64,000 nt of DNA, taken from Sphingomonas beigongshangi (lineage in GTDB: Bacteria; Pseudomonadota; Alphaproteobacteria; Sphingomonadales; Sphingomonadaceae). Positions within the stretch are counted from its first letter, which is position 1; every line of letters begins with the position of its first letter. The notes below the pieces were generated by a model. That model did not search any database and was not told the DNA's origin. It worked only from the letters and a program-made list of their open reading frames with translations. This document shows positions 44,435 through 53,574 of the stretch, piece after piece. A program made the translations under genes and the position numbers. Location: contig NZ_JADHDT010000004.1 in assembly GCF_016820445.1 (NCBI RefSeq), positions 186,001-250,000 of the forward strand, written 5' to 3'.

Positions 44435-45208
44435 CTAGCGCAGACCCAGCGCCTCTCTGGCGACGCGTTCCAGTTCCGGGTCGAGCGGCGGTGGGGTCAT
44501 CTCGACATGCTGCTCCAGGGAATCGGCGACAGCGGTCAACGCCGCGATCCGCGCCGATTTCTTGTCGTCGCCGGCGATGACCGTCCAGGGTGCGCCGCCG
44601 GTGTCGGTCCGCGCGAACATGTCGTGCATCGCGGTGAGATACGCCCCACGCCGCGCGCGGTTGCGGTAATCGTCGAGGCCGGTCTTCCAGCGCTTCCACG
44701 GGTCTTCGAGCCGCGCCTTCAACCGTTTGTCCTGCTCCTTCTGGCTGACGTGCACGAACAGCTTGACCAGCGCCGTGCCGCCTTCGATCAGCTCCGCCTC
44801 GAAGCGGTTGATCTCGTCATAGGCCCGTCGCCATTCCTCTTCGGTCGCATAGCCCTCGACGCGCTCGACCAGCACGCGGCCGTACCAGCTGCGGTCGAAG
44901 ACGCTGATGTTGCCCGGCGCCGGCAGATGCTGGCGGAACCGCCAGAGGAAGTCGTGACGCTTCTCCTCGTCGGTCGGCGCGGCGATCGGAAAGACCTCGT
45001 AGCGCCGCTGGTCCCAGCGCTGGGTTAGCCGCTCGATGATGCCGCCCTTGCCGGCGGCATCCCACCCTTCGAGCATGACGACCGCGGCGCGCCCCTGGAC
45101 GATATGCGCGACCAGGATATGTTCGAGCCGTTTCTGCAGCGCCTTGAGATCGCCGGCATACTCACCCTTGTAGTGGCGGTCGCTCTCATAGTCGTTCAGG
45201 TCTATCAT
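44435..45208 (-). CDS. Polyphosphate kinase 2 family protein
   Basis: This 257-residue protein transfers phosphate between polyphosphate and nucleotides, usually making GTP or ATP. Walker A is GWDAAGKGGIIERL, Walker B/lid is FDRSWYGRVLVERVEGY, and GISVFDRSW-like and DPWKRWKTGLDDYRNRA segments are typical of PPK2. It is a single-domain version. The gene overlaps the APC permease upstream by 23 bp, so the two are translationally linked. PPK1 and PPX are encoded about 9 kb away. Nucleotide preference cannot be read from sequence. Confidence 0.93.
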   Translation of the reverse strand: MIDLNDYESDRHYKGEYAGDLKALQKRLEHILVAHIVQGRAAVVMLEGWDAAGKGGIIERLTQRWDQRRYEVFPIAAPTDEEKRHDFLWRFRQHLPAPGNISVFDRSWYGRVLVERVEGYATEEEWRRAYDEINRFEAELIEGGTALVKLFVHVSQKEQDKRLKARLEDPWKRWKTGLDDYRNRARRGAYLTAMHDMFARTDTGGAPWTVIAGDDKKSARIAALTAVADSLEQHVEMTPPPLDPELERVAREALGLR

Positions 45209-46598
45209 CCGTCACCTCCGGCACGTGAACGCGCCAATCCCCGCGGCGACGCAGCACGAACCAGTAATAGGCCGCGGAGCCGAGGATCTGCAGCGCGGTC
45301 ATGATCAGGCCGGGTCGCCCCTCGTCCGGGTCGAGCCAGCTCGTCCAGGTGACATATCCCAACGCGATCAGCGTCGCGACCGGGGCGAGCGGATAGAGCG
45401 GCATGCGATAGGCGGCATGCCCGGTCGCCCCCGTCCGCCGGCCGACGATCGCCGCGACGGCGATGCCCGCGTAGATCGCGACCAGCCCCGTTCCGCTGAG
45501 GACGAGCAGCAGCGTCAACGGCAGGAAGCAGCAGCCGACCCCCACCCCGCCGACGATCAGCGTCGCGACCCAGGGCGAACCGAAACGCGGATGGATCGTC
45601 GCCATCCACGCATCGAGCGGGCGCCCCCAGCTGCCGTCGCGCGCGGTGCCGTAGAAGAAGCGCGCGCAGGCGAGGATGCAGGCGATGATCGCATTGACGA
45701 TCGCGACGACGACGCCGATCGCGATCGCATCCGCCATCCAGCCCCCTGCCCGCAGACGCGCGGCCAGGCCGAACGGATCGCCGGCGGTGACGGTCGCGTG
45801 CAGATCGCGCGCGCCCATCAGCAACGCCACCGTCGGCGCGATCTCGAACGCCAGCGTCAGTGCCAGGCTGGCGAGGATCGCCCTGGCGATGAGGCGGGAC
45901 GGCTCCTTCATCTCCTCGCCGAAATAGACCGCGGCGCCATAGCCGTTGAGCGCGAATATGGCGATCGACGTGGCCAGGCCGATCGAGGCGGCGCTCGCCG
46001 GCACCAGCGCGCCACCGGCCGGCATCACGGGTGCCGCCAGCATCGCCGCCAGCGGCCGCGCGACGTCGATCAGCCCGAGCGCGGTGACGGCGACCAGGGC
46101 GAGGACCTCGCCCAGCAGGAAGATGCCCGTGACCCAGGCGTTGACCCGTATCTGCAGCACCGCGACCAGCGTCGACGCGGCGACGACGGCGACCGCGATC
46201 GGCACCGTGGGCAGACCGGGACAGACGGTCGACAGCACAGCGCTGATGCCGAGCGCGGCGACGGGCGGGAAGAACAGGTTGTTGAAGACGTTGACGCCCA
46301 GCATCACGAAGCCGGCGAGCGGCCCCAGCGTCCGGGCGACGGCGACATATTCGCCTCCCGCGACCGGCCAGGCGCTGGATAATTCGGCATAGACGAAGGC
46401 GGTCGCCACGCAGACGATCCCCGCGAGCACCATCGCCCAGATCGCGCCTGTGCCGGCGACCTGGAGCATGCCCGGTACGATGACGAAGACGGACGATGCG
46501 GGGGTGGCGACCGACAGCGTCAGGAACAGCACGCCTGTCACGCCCAGGCTGCGCACCAACGGCCGCGCGGCCCGGGGAAGCAGTTGATCGTCCAGCAT
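45186..46598 (-). CDS. APC superfamily amino acid permease
   Basis: This is a 470-residue inner-membrane transporter with about 12 hydrophobic helices. It begins with a short cytoplasmic N-terminus and SLGVTGVLFLTLSVATPASSV, the APC-type TM1, and has the AFVYAELSSAWPVAGGEYVA segment corresponding to the conserved TM2-3 region. GEEMKEPSR lies in the loop before TM7. The substrate is unknown. It is the first gene of a two-gene unit with ppk2. A perfect 8+8-bp palindrome lies 13 bp upstream of its start, a possible control site. Confidence 0.88.
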   Translation of the reverse strand: MLDDQLLPRAARPLVRSLGVTGVLFLTLSVATPASSVFVIVPGMLQVAGTGAIWAMVLAGIVCVATAFVYAELSSAWPVAGGEYVAVARTLGPLAGFVMLGVNVFNNLFFPPVAALGISAVLSTVCPGLPTVPIAVAVVAASTLVAVLQIRVNAWVTGIFLLGEVLALVAVTALGLIDVARPLAAMLAAPVMPAGGALVPASAASIGLATSIAIFALNGYGAAVYFGEEMKEPSRLIARAILASLALTLAFEIAPTVALLMGARDLHATVTAGDPFGLAARLRAGGWMADAIAIGVVVAIVNAIIACILACARFFYGTARDGSWGRPLDAWMATIHPRFGSPWVATLIVGGVGVGCCFLPLTLLLVLSGTGLVAIYAGIAVAAIVGRRTGATGHAAYRMPLYPLAPVATLIALGYVTWTSWLDPDEGRPGLIMTALQILGSAAYYWFVLRRRGDWRVHVPEVTDDRPERL

Positions 46599-46610
46599 CG
46601 TCCCCCGCGT

Positions 46611-46627
46611 CTACCCCGGCGGGGTAG
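46611..46627. promoter_or_regulatory. Perfect 17-bp palindrome between divergent genes
   Basis: CTACCCCG-G-CGGGGTAG is an exact dyad 13 bp upstream of the APC permease start and 93 bp from the AIM24-like start. Its position just before a start codon suggests a repressor operator; the regulator is unknown. Confidence 0.4.
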
Positions 46628-46720
46628 TGACATGGTTAACGATCAGGCGAAAGGCCGTTTTCCCTTCCCATCCCCGGTTTCGGTGCATTATACGTGCAAC
46701 GCACCCTTGGGGAGACGATC

Positions 46721-47554
46721 ATGCCCTATGAGAGTCCGTGGCAGCCGATGCGACGTTCCGGCCAGGCCGACGACATCGATTTCGAGATCAAGGGCGAGGA
46801 GCTGCAGTTCCTCGAGATCGAGCTCGATCCCGGCGAAAGCGCGGTGGCAGAGGCCGGCGCGATGGTGTGGAAGGACGCCGACGTCGCGATGACCACCGTC
46901 TTCGGCGACGGCAGCGGCGCGCAGGGCGGCGGCTTCATGGGGGCATTGCTCGGCGCGGGCAAAAGGCTGGTGACGGGAGAGAGCCTGTTCACCACCGTGT
47001 TCACGCACGAGGGCCGGGGCAAGGCGCGCGTCGCGTTCGGCGCGCCGACGCCGGGGTCGATCATGCCGATCCGCCTGTCCGAGGTCGGCGGCCAGCTGAT
47101 CTGCCAGAAGGACGCCTTCCTCGCCGCGGCGAAGGGCGTGCAGCTCGGCATCTATTTCCAGCGCCGCGTGCTGACCGGCCTGTTCGGCGGCGAAGGCTTC
47201 ATCATGCAGTCGCTGACCGGCGACGGCTGGGTCTTCGTCCACATGGGTGGGACCGTCGTCGAACGCACGCTCGCGCCGGGCGAGGAACTGCACGTCGACA
47301 CCGGCTGCCTCGCGGCGATGACCGCCACGGTCGACTTCGACCTCGTCACCGTGGGCGGCGTGCGCAGCGCGCTGTTCGGCGGCGAGGGCCTGTTCTTCGC
47401 GCGGCTGCGTGGGCCGGGCACGGTGTGGATCCAGTCCCTGCCCTTCTCCCGGCTTGCCGGGCGGATGCTCGCGGCGGCGAACGGACGCGGCGGCAATCGC
47501 GGCGAGGGCTCGGTGCTGGGCGGGTTCGGCGACTGGGTGAGCGGAAACGATTGA
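46721..47554 (+). CDS. AIM24-like / TIGR00266 family protein
   Basis: This is a 277-residue protein of the double-psi or beta-rich AIM24/TIGR00266 family. Characteristic segments are IDFEIKGEELQFLEIELDPGE, AGAMVWKDADV, LFTTVFTHEG and DTGCLAAMTATVDFDL. The ATG at 46721 has GGGGAG six nt upstream; the longer frame from 46694 lacks support. No transmembrane helices are visible. The function is not established; family members have been linked to mitochondrial cristae in yeast and to tryptophan-RNA-attenuator-like regulation by name only. It is a lone gene. Confidence 0.9.
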   Translation: MPYESPWQPMRRSGQADDIDFEIKGEELQFLEIELDPGESAVAEAGAMVWKDADVAMTTVFGDGSGAQGGGFMGALLGAGKRLVTGESLFTTVFTHEGRGKARVAFGAPTPGSIMPIRLSEVGGQLICQKDAFLAAAKGVQLGIYFQRRVLTGLFGGEGFIMQSLTGDGWVFVHMGGTVVERTLAPGEELHVDTGCLAAMTATVDFDLVTVGGVRSALFGGEGLFFARLRGPGTVWIQSLPFSRLAGRMLAAANGRGGNRGEGSVLGGFGDWVSGND

Positions 47555-47897
47555 GCCGGCCGACCGCGCATCGATCAAATAAATGAGAATGCGGCAGGCA
47601 CGACCTTAGCGCGCCGGCGAAAGGTCACAAAAGTCGCACCCTTTCGCCTTGCGCCACGGCGTGCCGCTGAAGCTGGTGATCCGCGAACGATGTCAAAGAG
47701 CCGCAGGACACACCGATAAGCTGGTGGACGCTATCACGATCGCGCCGTGTAGGAAAACGAAGATATATCCGAAACGGATCGTCCTGACGGCGAGGTCGAC
47801 TCCAGCGCATGCGCACTGACCGCGTCGTCGCATGAGGGACGGACATGTGCGTCCGCCTTCGGTGAGCATCACGGATGGGGTGGTGACGCGGAAAGGG
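47555..47897. other. 343-bp intergenic stretch with one hairpin
   Basis: No coding region is supported. A 9-bp inverted repeat (GGCGAAAGG 47616-47624, CCTTTCGCC 47640-47648) with a 15-nt loop is the only structure that I see; it could terminate the AIM24-like transcript. The rest shows nothing recognisable. The region separates convergent genes. Confidence 0.4.
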
Positions 47898-48398
47898 TCA
47901 GACGGTCGCCAAGGTTCGCCGCTTTGCCGACCAGTCACGTCGAACCGCGATACCGGATGCAACCCAGAGCGCACCGGCGGCCATGAAGCCGGTCAGCTCG
48001 CCGCCCGTCGGCGCTCCCACCAAGAAACCCATGATCGACGCGCCGATCAGCGCCGTTCCGAGAACGAGATACGGGCGAAATCCAGCAGCCAAAGCGATCG
48101 GGAGAAAGTGCAGGCCGACGACCAGCGCCATCGATGGCAGCAGGAGGTCGGGCCGATGCAGGTTTATGACGAGGTTGGCGACAAGGAAAAGGCCGACGCC
48201 TTCCCCGATGCTGCTCCACATGATCGCGCGTTCTTCCTTCGGTGACGGCCTTATGCCCTCGCCGGGAATGCGGATCACATAGCCTGCGGCGGCACCGATC
48301 AGGACAAATGCCAAAAAGGGTAAAGCCAAAGGCGCCCCGGACACATGCCACTGCCAATATAGCGTCAACGAAGCGAACACGGCTCCGAAGAAGCTCAT
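47898..48398 (-). CDS. Orphan multi-pass membrane protein
   Basis: This is a 166-residue hydrophobic protein, probably five transmembrane helices (SFFGAVFASLTLYW, ALPFLAFVLIGAAAG, IGEGVGLFLVANLVINL, SMALVVGLHFLPIALAAG, VLGTALIGASIMGFLVG and a last one). There is no family that I can name. The ATG at 48396-48398 is used; an in-frame GTG 24 nt upstream, with GGGG before it, is also possible. The gene lies downstream of aspS with a 298-bp gap in which no gene or terminator stands out. Codon usage looks like the rest of the window. Confidence 0.65.
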   Translation of the reverse strand: MSFFGAVFASLTLYWQWHVSGAPLALPFLAFVLIGAAAGYVIRIPGEGIRPSPKEERAIMWSSIGEGVGLFLVANLVINLHRPDLLLPSMALVVGLHFLPIALAAGFRPYLVLGTALIGASIMGFLVGAPTGGELTGFMAAGALWVASGIAVRRDWSAKRRTLATV

Positions 48399-48696
48399 GA
48401 TCAGCGCGCCCCATGCCCCCACGGATCGTCCCCTTCTCCCCACGGATGCCGCCGACGATACGCCCGCCGTTTGGCCTGGTCGAGAGACAGACGGACAGGC
48501 GCTACGCCGACCCCAGCCGGCCGCACGGGCCGACCGAGAGCGTCCGCCGACTTGAACGATCACGGGCCATCGGGCCCGAGGCTTGCGGGCGACGCGCGCG
48601 AAGCGCCGGCCCGCCCGCGTCTCGCGCGGCGTTGCAGCCTCCATGCCGGATCTGGTCCAGCATGGCGAAGGACGCGGCTCGCCGACCGGCCGAAGA

Positions 48697-50517
48697 TCAG
48701 CCCGCGCTTGGTGCCACGGTCGCGGTCACGCCCGGTGCCGGCTCGACCGGCACGGTGGAACGGATCGCCAGTTCGCGTAGCTGCTTCGGCGCCGCGGGGC
48801 TGGGCGCCCCCATCAGGAGGTCCTCGGCGCGCTGGTTCATCGGGAAGAGCGTGATCTCGCGCAGGTTCTGCGCGCCGCAGATCAGCATGACGATGCGGTC
48901 GACGCCCGCCGCCATGCCGCCGTGCGGCGGGGCGCCGTACTGGAAGGCGCGGTAGAGGCCGCCGAACCGCTCCTCGACGTCCGCCTTGGACAGGCCGACG
49001 AGCTCGAACGCCTTCACCATCAGCTCGGGGCTCTGGTTGCGGATCGAACCCGAGGCGATCTCGAAGCCGTTGCAGACGAGGTCGTACTGGAACGCCTTGA
49101 TGGTGAGCGGGTCCTGCCCCTCCAGCGCCGCGAGGCCGCCCTGCGGCATCGAGAAGGGGTTGTGCGCGAACTCGACCGACTTCGATTCCTCGTCCCATTC
49201 GTAGAAGGGGAAGTCGACGATCCAGCACAGGCGGAAGGCGCCCTGCTCGATCAGGCCGAGCTGGTCGGCGACGCGGGTGCGCGCGGCGCCGGCGAGCTTG
49301 GCCGCCGCCTCCGCCTTGCCCGCCGCGAAGAACAGGCCGTCGTCGGGCCCGAGGCCCAGCGCCGCGTACAGCGCCTCCATCTTCTCCGGGCCGTGGTTCT
49401 TGGCGATCGGACCACCGAACTCGCCGCCCTTGCGGGTGACGTAGCCAAGGCCGGCATGACCTTCGCCGCGCGCCCATTCGTTCATGTCGTCGAAGAACTT
49501 GCGGCTCTTGTCCGCGGTGCCCGGCGCGGGGATGGCGCGGACGACGCCGCCCGAGCCGACGATCTTCTCGAACAGGCCGAAGCCGGACTGGGTGAAATGC
49601 GCCGAGACGTCGGTGATGATCAGCGGGTTGCGCAGGTCGGGCTTGTCGCTGCCGTATTTCAGCATCGCCTCGTCATAGGGGATGCGCGGGAACTGGCCGG
49701 TCGGCGTCACGCTGCGGCCGTCAGCGAAGGCTTCGAAGATGCCGCCGATCACCGGCTCCATCGTCTCCCACACCTCTTCCTGGGTGACGAAGCTCATCTC
49801 GAGGTCGAGCTGGTAGAATTCGCCCGGCAGGCGGTCGGCGCGCGGATCTTCGTCGCGGAAGCAGGGCGCGATCTGGAAATAGCGGTCGAAGCCGGCGACC
49901 ATCAGCAGCTGCTTGTACTGCTGCGGCGCCTGCGGCAGCGCATAGAATTTGCCGGGGTGGATGCGGCTGGGCACGAGGAAGTCGCGCGCGCCCTCGGGCG
50001 AGGAGGCGGTGAGGATCGGCGTCGAATATTCGGTGAAGCCGGCGGCCTCCATGCGGCGGCGCATGTCGGCGATCACCTTCGTCCGGCGTACGATATTGGC
50101 GTGCAGAGTCTCCCGGCGCAGGTCGAGGAAGCGATAGCGCAGGCGGATGTCCTCCGGATACTCCTGCTCGCCGGCGACTGGCATGGGCAGTTCGTCGGCG
50201 GCGGACAGCACGGTCGCGGCACGGGCGAACACCTCGATCTCGCCGGTGGCGAGATTGGGGTTCACGGTGCCGGCCGACCGCGCCTTCACGCTGCCGTCGA
50301 TCGTCACCACCGACTCGACGCGGACCTGCTCCAGGATCGGCAGCGCGGGCGAGTCGCTGTCGGCGACGATCTGGGTGATGCCGTAATGGTCGCGCAGGTC
50401 GACGAATAGCACGCCGCCGTGATCGCGCTTGCGATGGACCCAGCCCGACAGGCGGACGGTCTCGCCGACGGCCGAGGCACCGAGCGCGGCGCAGGTGTGG
50501 GTACGATAGGCGTGCAT
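48697..50517 (-). CDS. aspS: Aspartate-tRNA ligase
   Basis: This is a 606-residue class II synthetase of the bacterial type. An N-terminal OB-fold anticodon-binding domain ([35 protein letters not shown]) comes first, followed by the class II core with [13 protein letters not shown] and [20 protein letters not shown], a GAD insertion domain (about 290-420), and motif 3 [17 protein letters not shown] near the end. Whether it also charges tRNA-Asn cannot be judged here. Transcribed divergently from rnd. Confidence 0.97.
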   Translation of the reverse strand: MHAYRTHTCAALGASAVGETVRLSGWVHRKRDHGGVLFVDLRDHYGITQIVADSDSPALPILEQVRVESVVTIDGSVKARSAGTVNPNLATGEIEVFARAATVLSAADELPMPVAGEQEYPEDIRLRYRFLDLRRETLHANIVRRTKVIADMRRRMEAAGFTEYSTPILTASSPEGARDFLVPSRIHPGKFYALPQAPQQYKQLLMVAGFDRYFQIAPCFRDEDPRADRLPGEFYQLDLEMSFVTQEEVWETMEPVIGGIFEAFADGRSVTPTGQFPRIPYDEAMLKYGSDKPDLRNPLIITDVSAHFTQSGFGLFEKIVGSGGVVRAIPAPGTADKSRKFFDDMNEWARGEGHAGLGYVTRKGGEFGGPIAKNHGPEKMEALYAALGLGPDDGLFFAAGKAEAAAKLAGAARTRVADQLGLIEQGAFRLCWIVDFPFYEWDEESKSVEFAHNPFSMPQGGLAALEGQDPLTIKAFQYDLVCNGFEIASGSIRNQSPELMVKAFELVGLSKADVEERFGGLYRAFQYGAPPHGGMAAGVDRIVMLICGAQNLREITLFPMNQRAEDLLMGAPSPAAPKQLRELAIRSTVPVEPAPGVTATVAPSAG

Positions 50518-50641
50518 AGTCAGGTTCCAAACACTCTTCCGTCACGGCGAACCGCACGGGGATGACGTTTTGTCGATGGGCGCGCCCTCCCCCGTCCATC
50601 CCCTCTTTGTCAACCCGCGGTCGCGGTCTATGAGAGGTCGA

Positions 50642-51817
50642 ATGCACATCCACCCGTTGATTACCGACAGCGCGACCCTCGCCAATCTTTGCAACCGCCT
50701 CGCCGATGCAGACTTCGTCACGGTCGATACCGAGTTCATGCGCGAGAGTACCTATTATCCCGAACTCTGCCTGATCCAGATCGCCGATACCAACGAGGCG
50801 GCGGCGATCGATCCGATGGCACCGGGGCTGGACCTGTCGCCGCTGCTCGCGCTGCTCACCGACAACCAGGACGTGCTCAAGGTCTTCCATGCCGGGGGCC
50901 AGGACATCGAGATCATCTACAACCTGACCGGCAAGACGCCGCATCCGCTGTTCGACACGCAGGTGGCGGCGATGGCGCTGGGCCAGGGCGAACAGATCGG
51001 CTATTCGAACCTGGTCGACAGCTGGCTCGGGATCAGCATCGACAAGGGCGCGCGCTTCACCGACTGGGCCAGGCGGCCGCTGGACGCGCGCCAGATCGAA
51101 TATGCGATCGGCGACGTCACGCATCTGTCGCGGATCTTCCCCAAGATGCTCGAACGCCTGAAGAAGACCGGGCGCGGCGCGTGGCTGGACCAGGAGATGG
51201 AGCGGCTCGCCGATCCCGCCAATTATGCCAATGATCCCGACAGCGCGTGGAAGCGCGTGCGCATATCGGGGCGCAAGCCCGACGTGCTCGGCCGGCTGAA
51301 GGCGCTGGCGCGCTGGCGGGAACTGGAGGCGCAGGCCAAGGACCTGCCGCGCGGCCGCATCGTCAAGGACGAGACGCTGGGCGATATCGCGGGTCATCCG
51401 CCGCGGCGGCAGGCGGACCTCGCCAAGGTGCGCGGCCTGTCGGCGACCTGGGCGTCGAACGATATCGGCGGCCGGCTGATGGCCGCGCTCGAGGAGGCGA
51501 AGCCGCTGTCCGCCGACGAGATGCCGCCGCGCGACGATCGCAAGCCGGGGCTGGGCAAGGACGGGGCGCTGGTCGCCGACCTGCTCAAGCTTCTGCTGAA
51601 GATTCGGGCGCGCGACATCGACGTCGCATCGCGCCTTCTTGCCCGGTCGGACGAGCTGGAGATGCTCGCCGCGGGCGTGCGGACCGGCCTGCCGATGCTG
51701 CAGGGCTGGCGCTACGACCAGTTCGGGCGCGACGCGCTCGACCTCGTCGAGGGGCGGCTCGGCTTCGCGGTCAAGGGCGGCAAGCTGGCGATGACGCGCG
51801 CGGAGGAGGCGGCATGA
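50642..51817 (+). CDS. rnd: Ribonuclease D
   Basis: This is a 391-residue 3'-5' exoribonuclease that trims tRNA and other small RNA ends. The DEDD exonuclease domain begins with FVTVDTEFMRESTYYPELC (motif I) and includes FHAGGQDIEI and TDWARRPLDARQIEYAIGDV (motif III). HRDC-like helical domains fill the C-terminal half. ATG at 50642 follows GAGAGG; an in-frame ATG at 50630 would add four residues. The downstream lipoprotein overlaps its stop by 4 bp. Confidence 0.96.
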   Translation: MHIHPLITDSATLANLCNRLADADFVTVDTEFMRESTYYPELCLIQIADTNEAAAIDPMAPGLDLSPLLALLTDNQDVLKVFHAGGQDIEIIYNLTGKTPHPLFDTQVAAMALGQGEQIGYSNLVDSWLGISIDKGARFTDWARRPLDARQIEYAIGDVTHLSRIFPKMLERLKKTGRGAWLDQEMERLADPANYANDPDSAWKRVRISGRKPDVLGRLKALARWRELEAQAKDLPRGRIVKDETLGDIAGHPPRRQADLAKVRGLSATWASNDIGGRLMAALEEAKPLSADEMPPRDDRKPGLGKDGALVADLLKLLLKIRARDIDVASRLLARSDELEMLAAGVRTGLPMLQGWRYDQFGRDALDLVEGRLGFAVKGGKLAMTRAEEAA

Positions 51818-52104
51818 AGGCAGGGACGATCGGGGCGACGGTGAGCGCGCTGGCGCTGGCGGGCTGCGCGACGATGACCGAGGCGCCGCTAACCGGCCCC
51901 TGCCACGTCACGCAGGCCATGCACCAACGCTATGCCGGCGCGACATTCCGCGAACGCCTGCGCCGGACGATCCAGCGCGACGCCAACGCCCCGGTCGCGC
52001 GCATCCTGCGCGACGGCGTGCCCGCGACGATGGATTTCCGGCCCGAGCGCATCGATATCCACCTCGACGACGGCGGGCGGATCGACGGGCTGCGCTGCGG
52101 CTGA
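51814..52104 (+). CDS. I78-type peptidase-inhibitor-like lipoprotein
   Basis: This is a 96-residue protein with a lipobox-like LALAGCATMTEA (Cys near residue 17), so probably lipid-anchored. The end (DGVPATMDFRPERIDIHLDD, then GGRIDGLRCG) matches the I78 inhibitor pattern of R-hydrophobic-V/D..G.I..CG. These small proteins inhibit serine proteases or merely resemble such inhibitors. ATG overlaps the rnd stop. Its stop TGA abuts the reverse-complemented ppx stop (TGATCA), leaving no gap. Specific function is not known. Confidence 0.7.
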   Translation: MKAGTIGATVSALALAGCATMTEAPLTGPCHVTQAMHQRYAGATFRERLRRTIQRDANAPVARILRDGVPATMDFRPERIDIHLDDGGRIDGLRCG

Positions 52105-53574
52105 TCAGTCGGCCAGGATCGCGCAGGCGGGCTTGCGCTTCATCGCCGTCGCCAGCGCCGCGTGGCGGCGTTCCACCATTTCCGCATAAAGCGGGGCATC
52201 CGCGCGCGACAGCGTCAGCGTGAGGTCGCGCGGCGTCACCGTCAGCGCGCCGCGCTGCAGCGGCCCCGCGAGGCCGGCGCTGAACCGCTGACCGAAGCGC
52301 ATCGCCAGCCCCCAGGTGATCGCCGCGGCGAGCTGCGCGCCGGTCGCGAGGCCGAGCAGCAGCGGATGCGGCGTGGTCGCGCCGCCGAAGCTGGTATGGA
52401 GTGCCTGCGCGAGCATCGCGCGCTCGGCCGCATCGATGCCGACCCAATTGCCGTGCAGCGCGATCTCGAAGCCGCGCTCGTCGCGAAACTCGGGATTGGC
52501 GTGCCAGCCGACGTCCGCGAGCAGGCAGGCGGCGTGGCGCAGGCGCGCGAGATGCGGCGTCTCGTCGGCGAACAGCGGCGCGATCCAGGTCGCGAGCAGG
52601 TCGCCATGCTCCGGAAAGCGGCCGAGCAGGCGCCCCTCCTCGCGCGCGCCGACGATCAGCGGATCGAGCGCGCGCGTCTTCGCGTCGAGCGCGGCATAGA
52701 GCAGGCCCTCGCGCAGCCCGAAGGTGGAGGCGACGCCCTCGCTGCTGCCCAGTTCGCGCATCACCACGCCCAGCAGCGCGGTCGCGTCGCCGAGCGCGGC
52801 GGCGCGGGCGGCTGACATACCGGGCACCGCGCGCAGACGCTGCCGCGAGAGATGCGCGATGCTGCGCCCGAGCCGCCCGACGGTTTCCGGCGCGAGCGCA
52901 TAGCCGTGGATGATCGGCAGCGGATAGTGCGTCAGGCTCATGTCGAGCCGCGCCAGCGCCCGCCACGAGCCGCCGACCATGTAGAGGGGCAGACCCCTGC
53001 CCCGCCCGGTCCAGCCCGCCTCGCGGATCATGCGGGTCACCTGCCGGTCGAAGCCGCTGCCGCGCTGTTCGCGCAACGCGGCGATGCGGAGCACGCCCAG
53101 CGGGAAGGAAATGCGGTCGGTCACCGTGCCAGCGACGACGCGGACGAGTTCCAGACTGCCGCCGCCCAGGTCGCCAACGATGCCATCGGCCTCGGGGATG
53201 GCGGACAGAACGCCCATGCCGGCGGCGGTCGCCTCCTGCTCGCCCGACAGCAGCTCGACGGTCAGGCCGAGATCGGCCGCCGCGGCGATGAGGTCGCGGC
53301 CGTTCGACGCATCGCGCACCGCGGCGGTCGCGACGGTGCGGGTCTTCGCCTCCATCTCGCGCGCCACCGCCGCGAAGCGCGCCAGCGCGCCCGTCGCCAG
53401 CGCCATCGCGCCGGCATCGATCGCCCCCGTCGCCGACAGGCTGCGCCCGAGGCCGGCCATCACCTTTTCGTTGAACAGGGCCGCGGGCACCCGCGGATGC
53501 CCCTGGTAGACGACAAGCCGGACCGAGTTGGAGCCGATGTCGATGATCGCGGTACGGGGATAGGATCGGGTCAG
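52105..53574 (-). CDS. ppx: Exopolyphosphatase/GppA family, CTG start
   Basis: This is a 489-residue Ppx/GppA phosphatase that degrades polyphosphate or pppGpp. Phosphate-binding motifs are AIIDIGSNSVRLVVY, VATAAVRDASNGRD, IVGDLGGGSLELV and the C-terminal HD-like helical extension (about 330 onward). Between the ppk1 stop and the DIGSNS motif no ATG, GTG or TTG occurs in frame. A CTG at 53572-53574 overlaps the ppk1 stop (CTGA) and has GGAGG 8 nt upstream, giving the sensible protein LTRSYPRTAIID. The first GTG further in would remove the phosphate motif. A 788-residue frame starting inside ppk1 is therefore not used. Confidence 0.88.
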   Translation of the reverse strand: MTRSYPRTAIIDIGSNSVRLVVYQGHPRVPAALFNEKVMAGLGRSLSATGAIDAGAMALATGALARFAAVAREMEAKTRTVATAAVRDASNGRDLIAAAADLGLTVELLSGEQEATAAGMGVLSAIPEADGIVGDLGGGSLELVRVVAGTVTDRISFPLGVLRIAALREQRGSGFDRQVTRMIREAGWTGRGRGLPLYMVGGSWRALARLDMSLTHYPLPIIHGYALAPETVGRLGRSIAHLSRQRLRAVPGMSAARAAALGDATALLGVVMRELGSSEGVASTFGLREGLLYAALDAKTRALDPLIVGAREEGRLLGRFPEHGDLLATWIAPLFADETPHLARLRHAACLLADVGWHANPEFRDERGFEIALHGNWVGIDAAERAMLAQALHTSFGGATTPHPLLLGLATGAQLAAAITWGLAMRFGQRFSAGLAGPLQRGALTVTPRDLTLTLSRADAPLYAEMVERRHAALATAMKRKPACAILAD

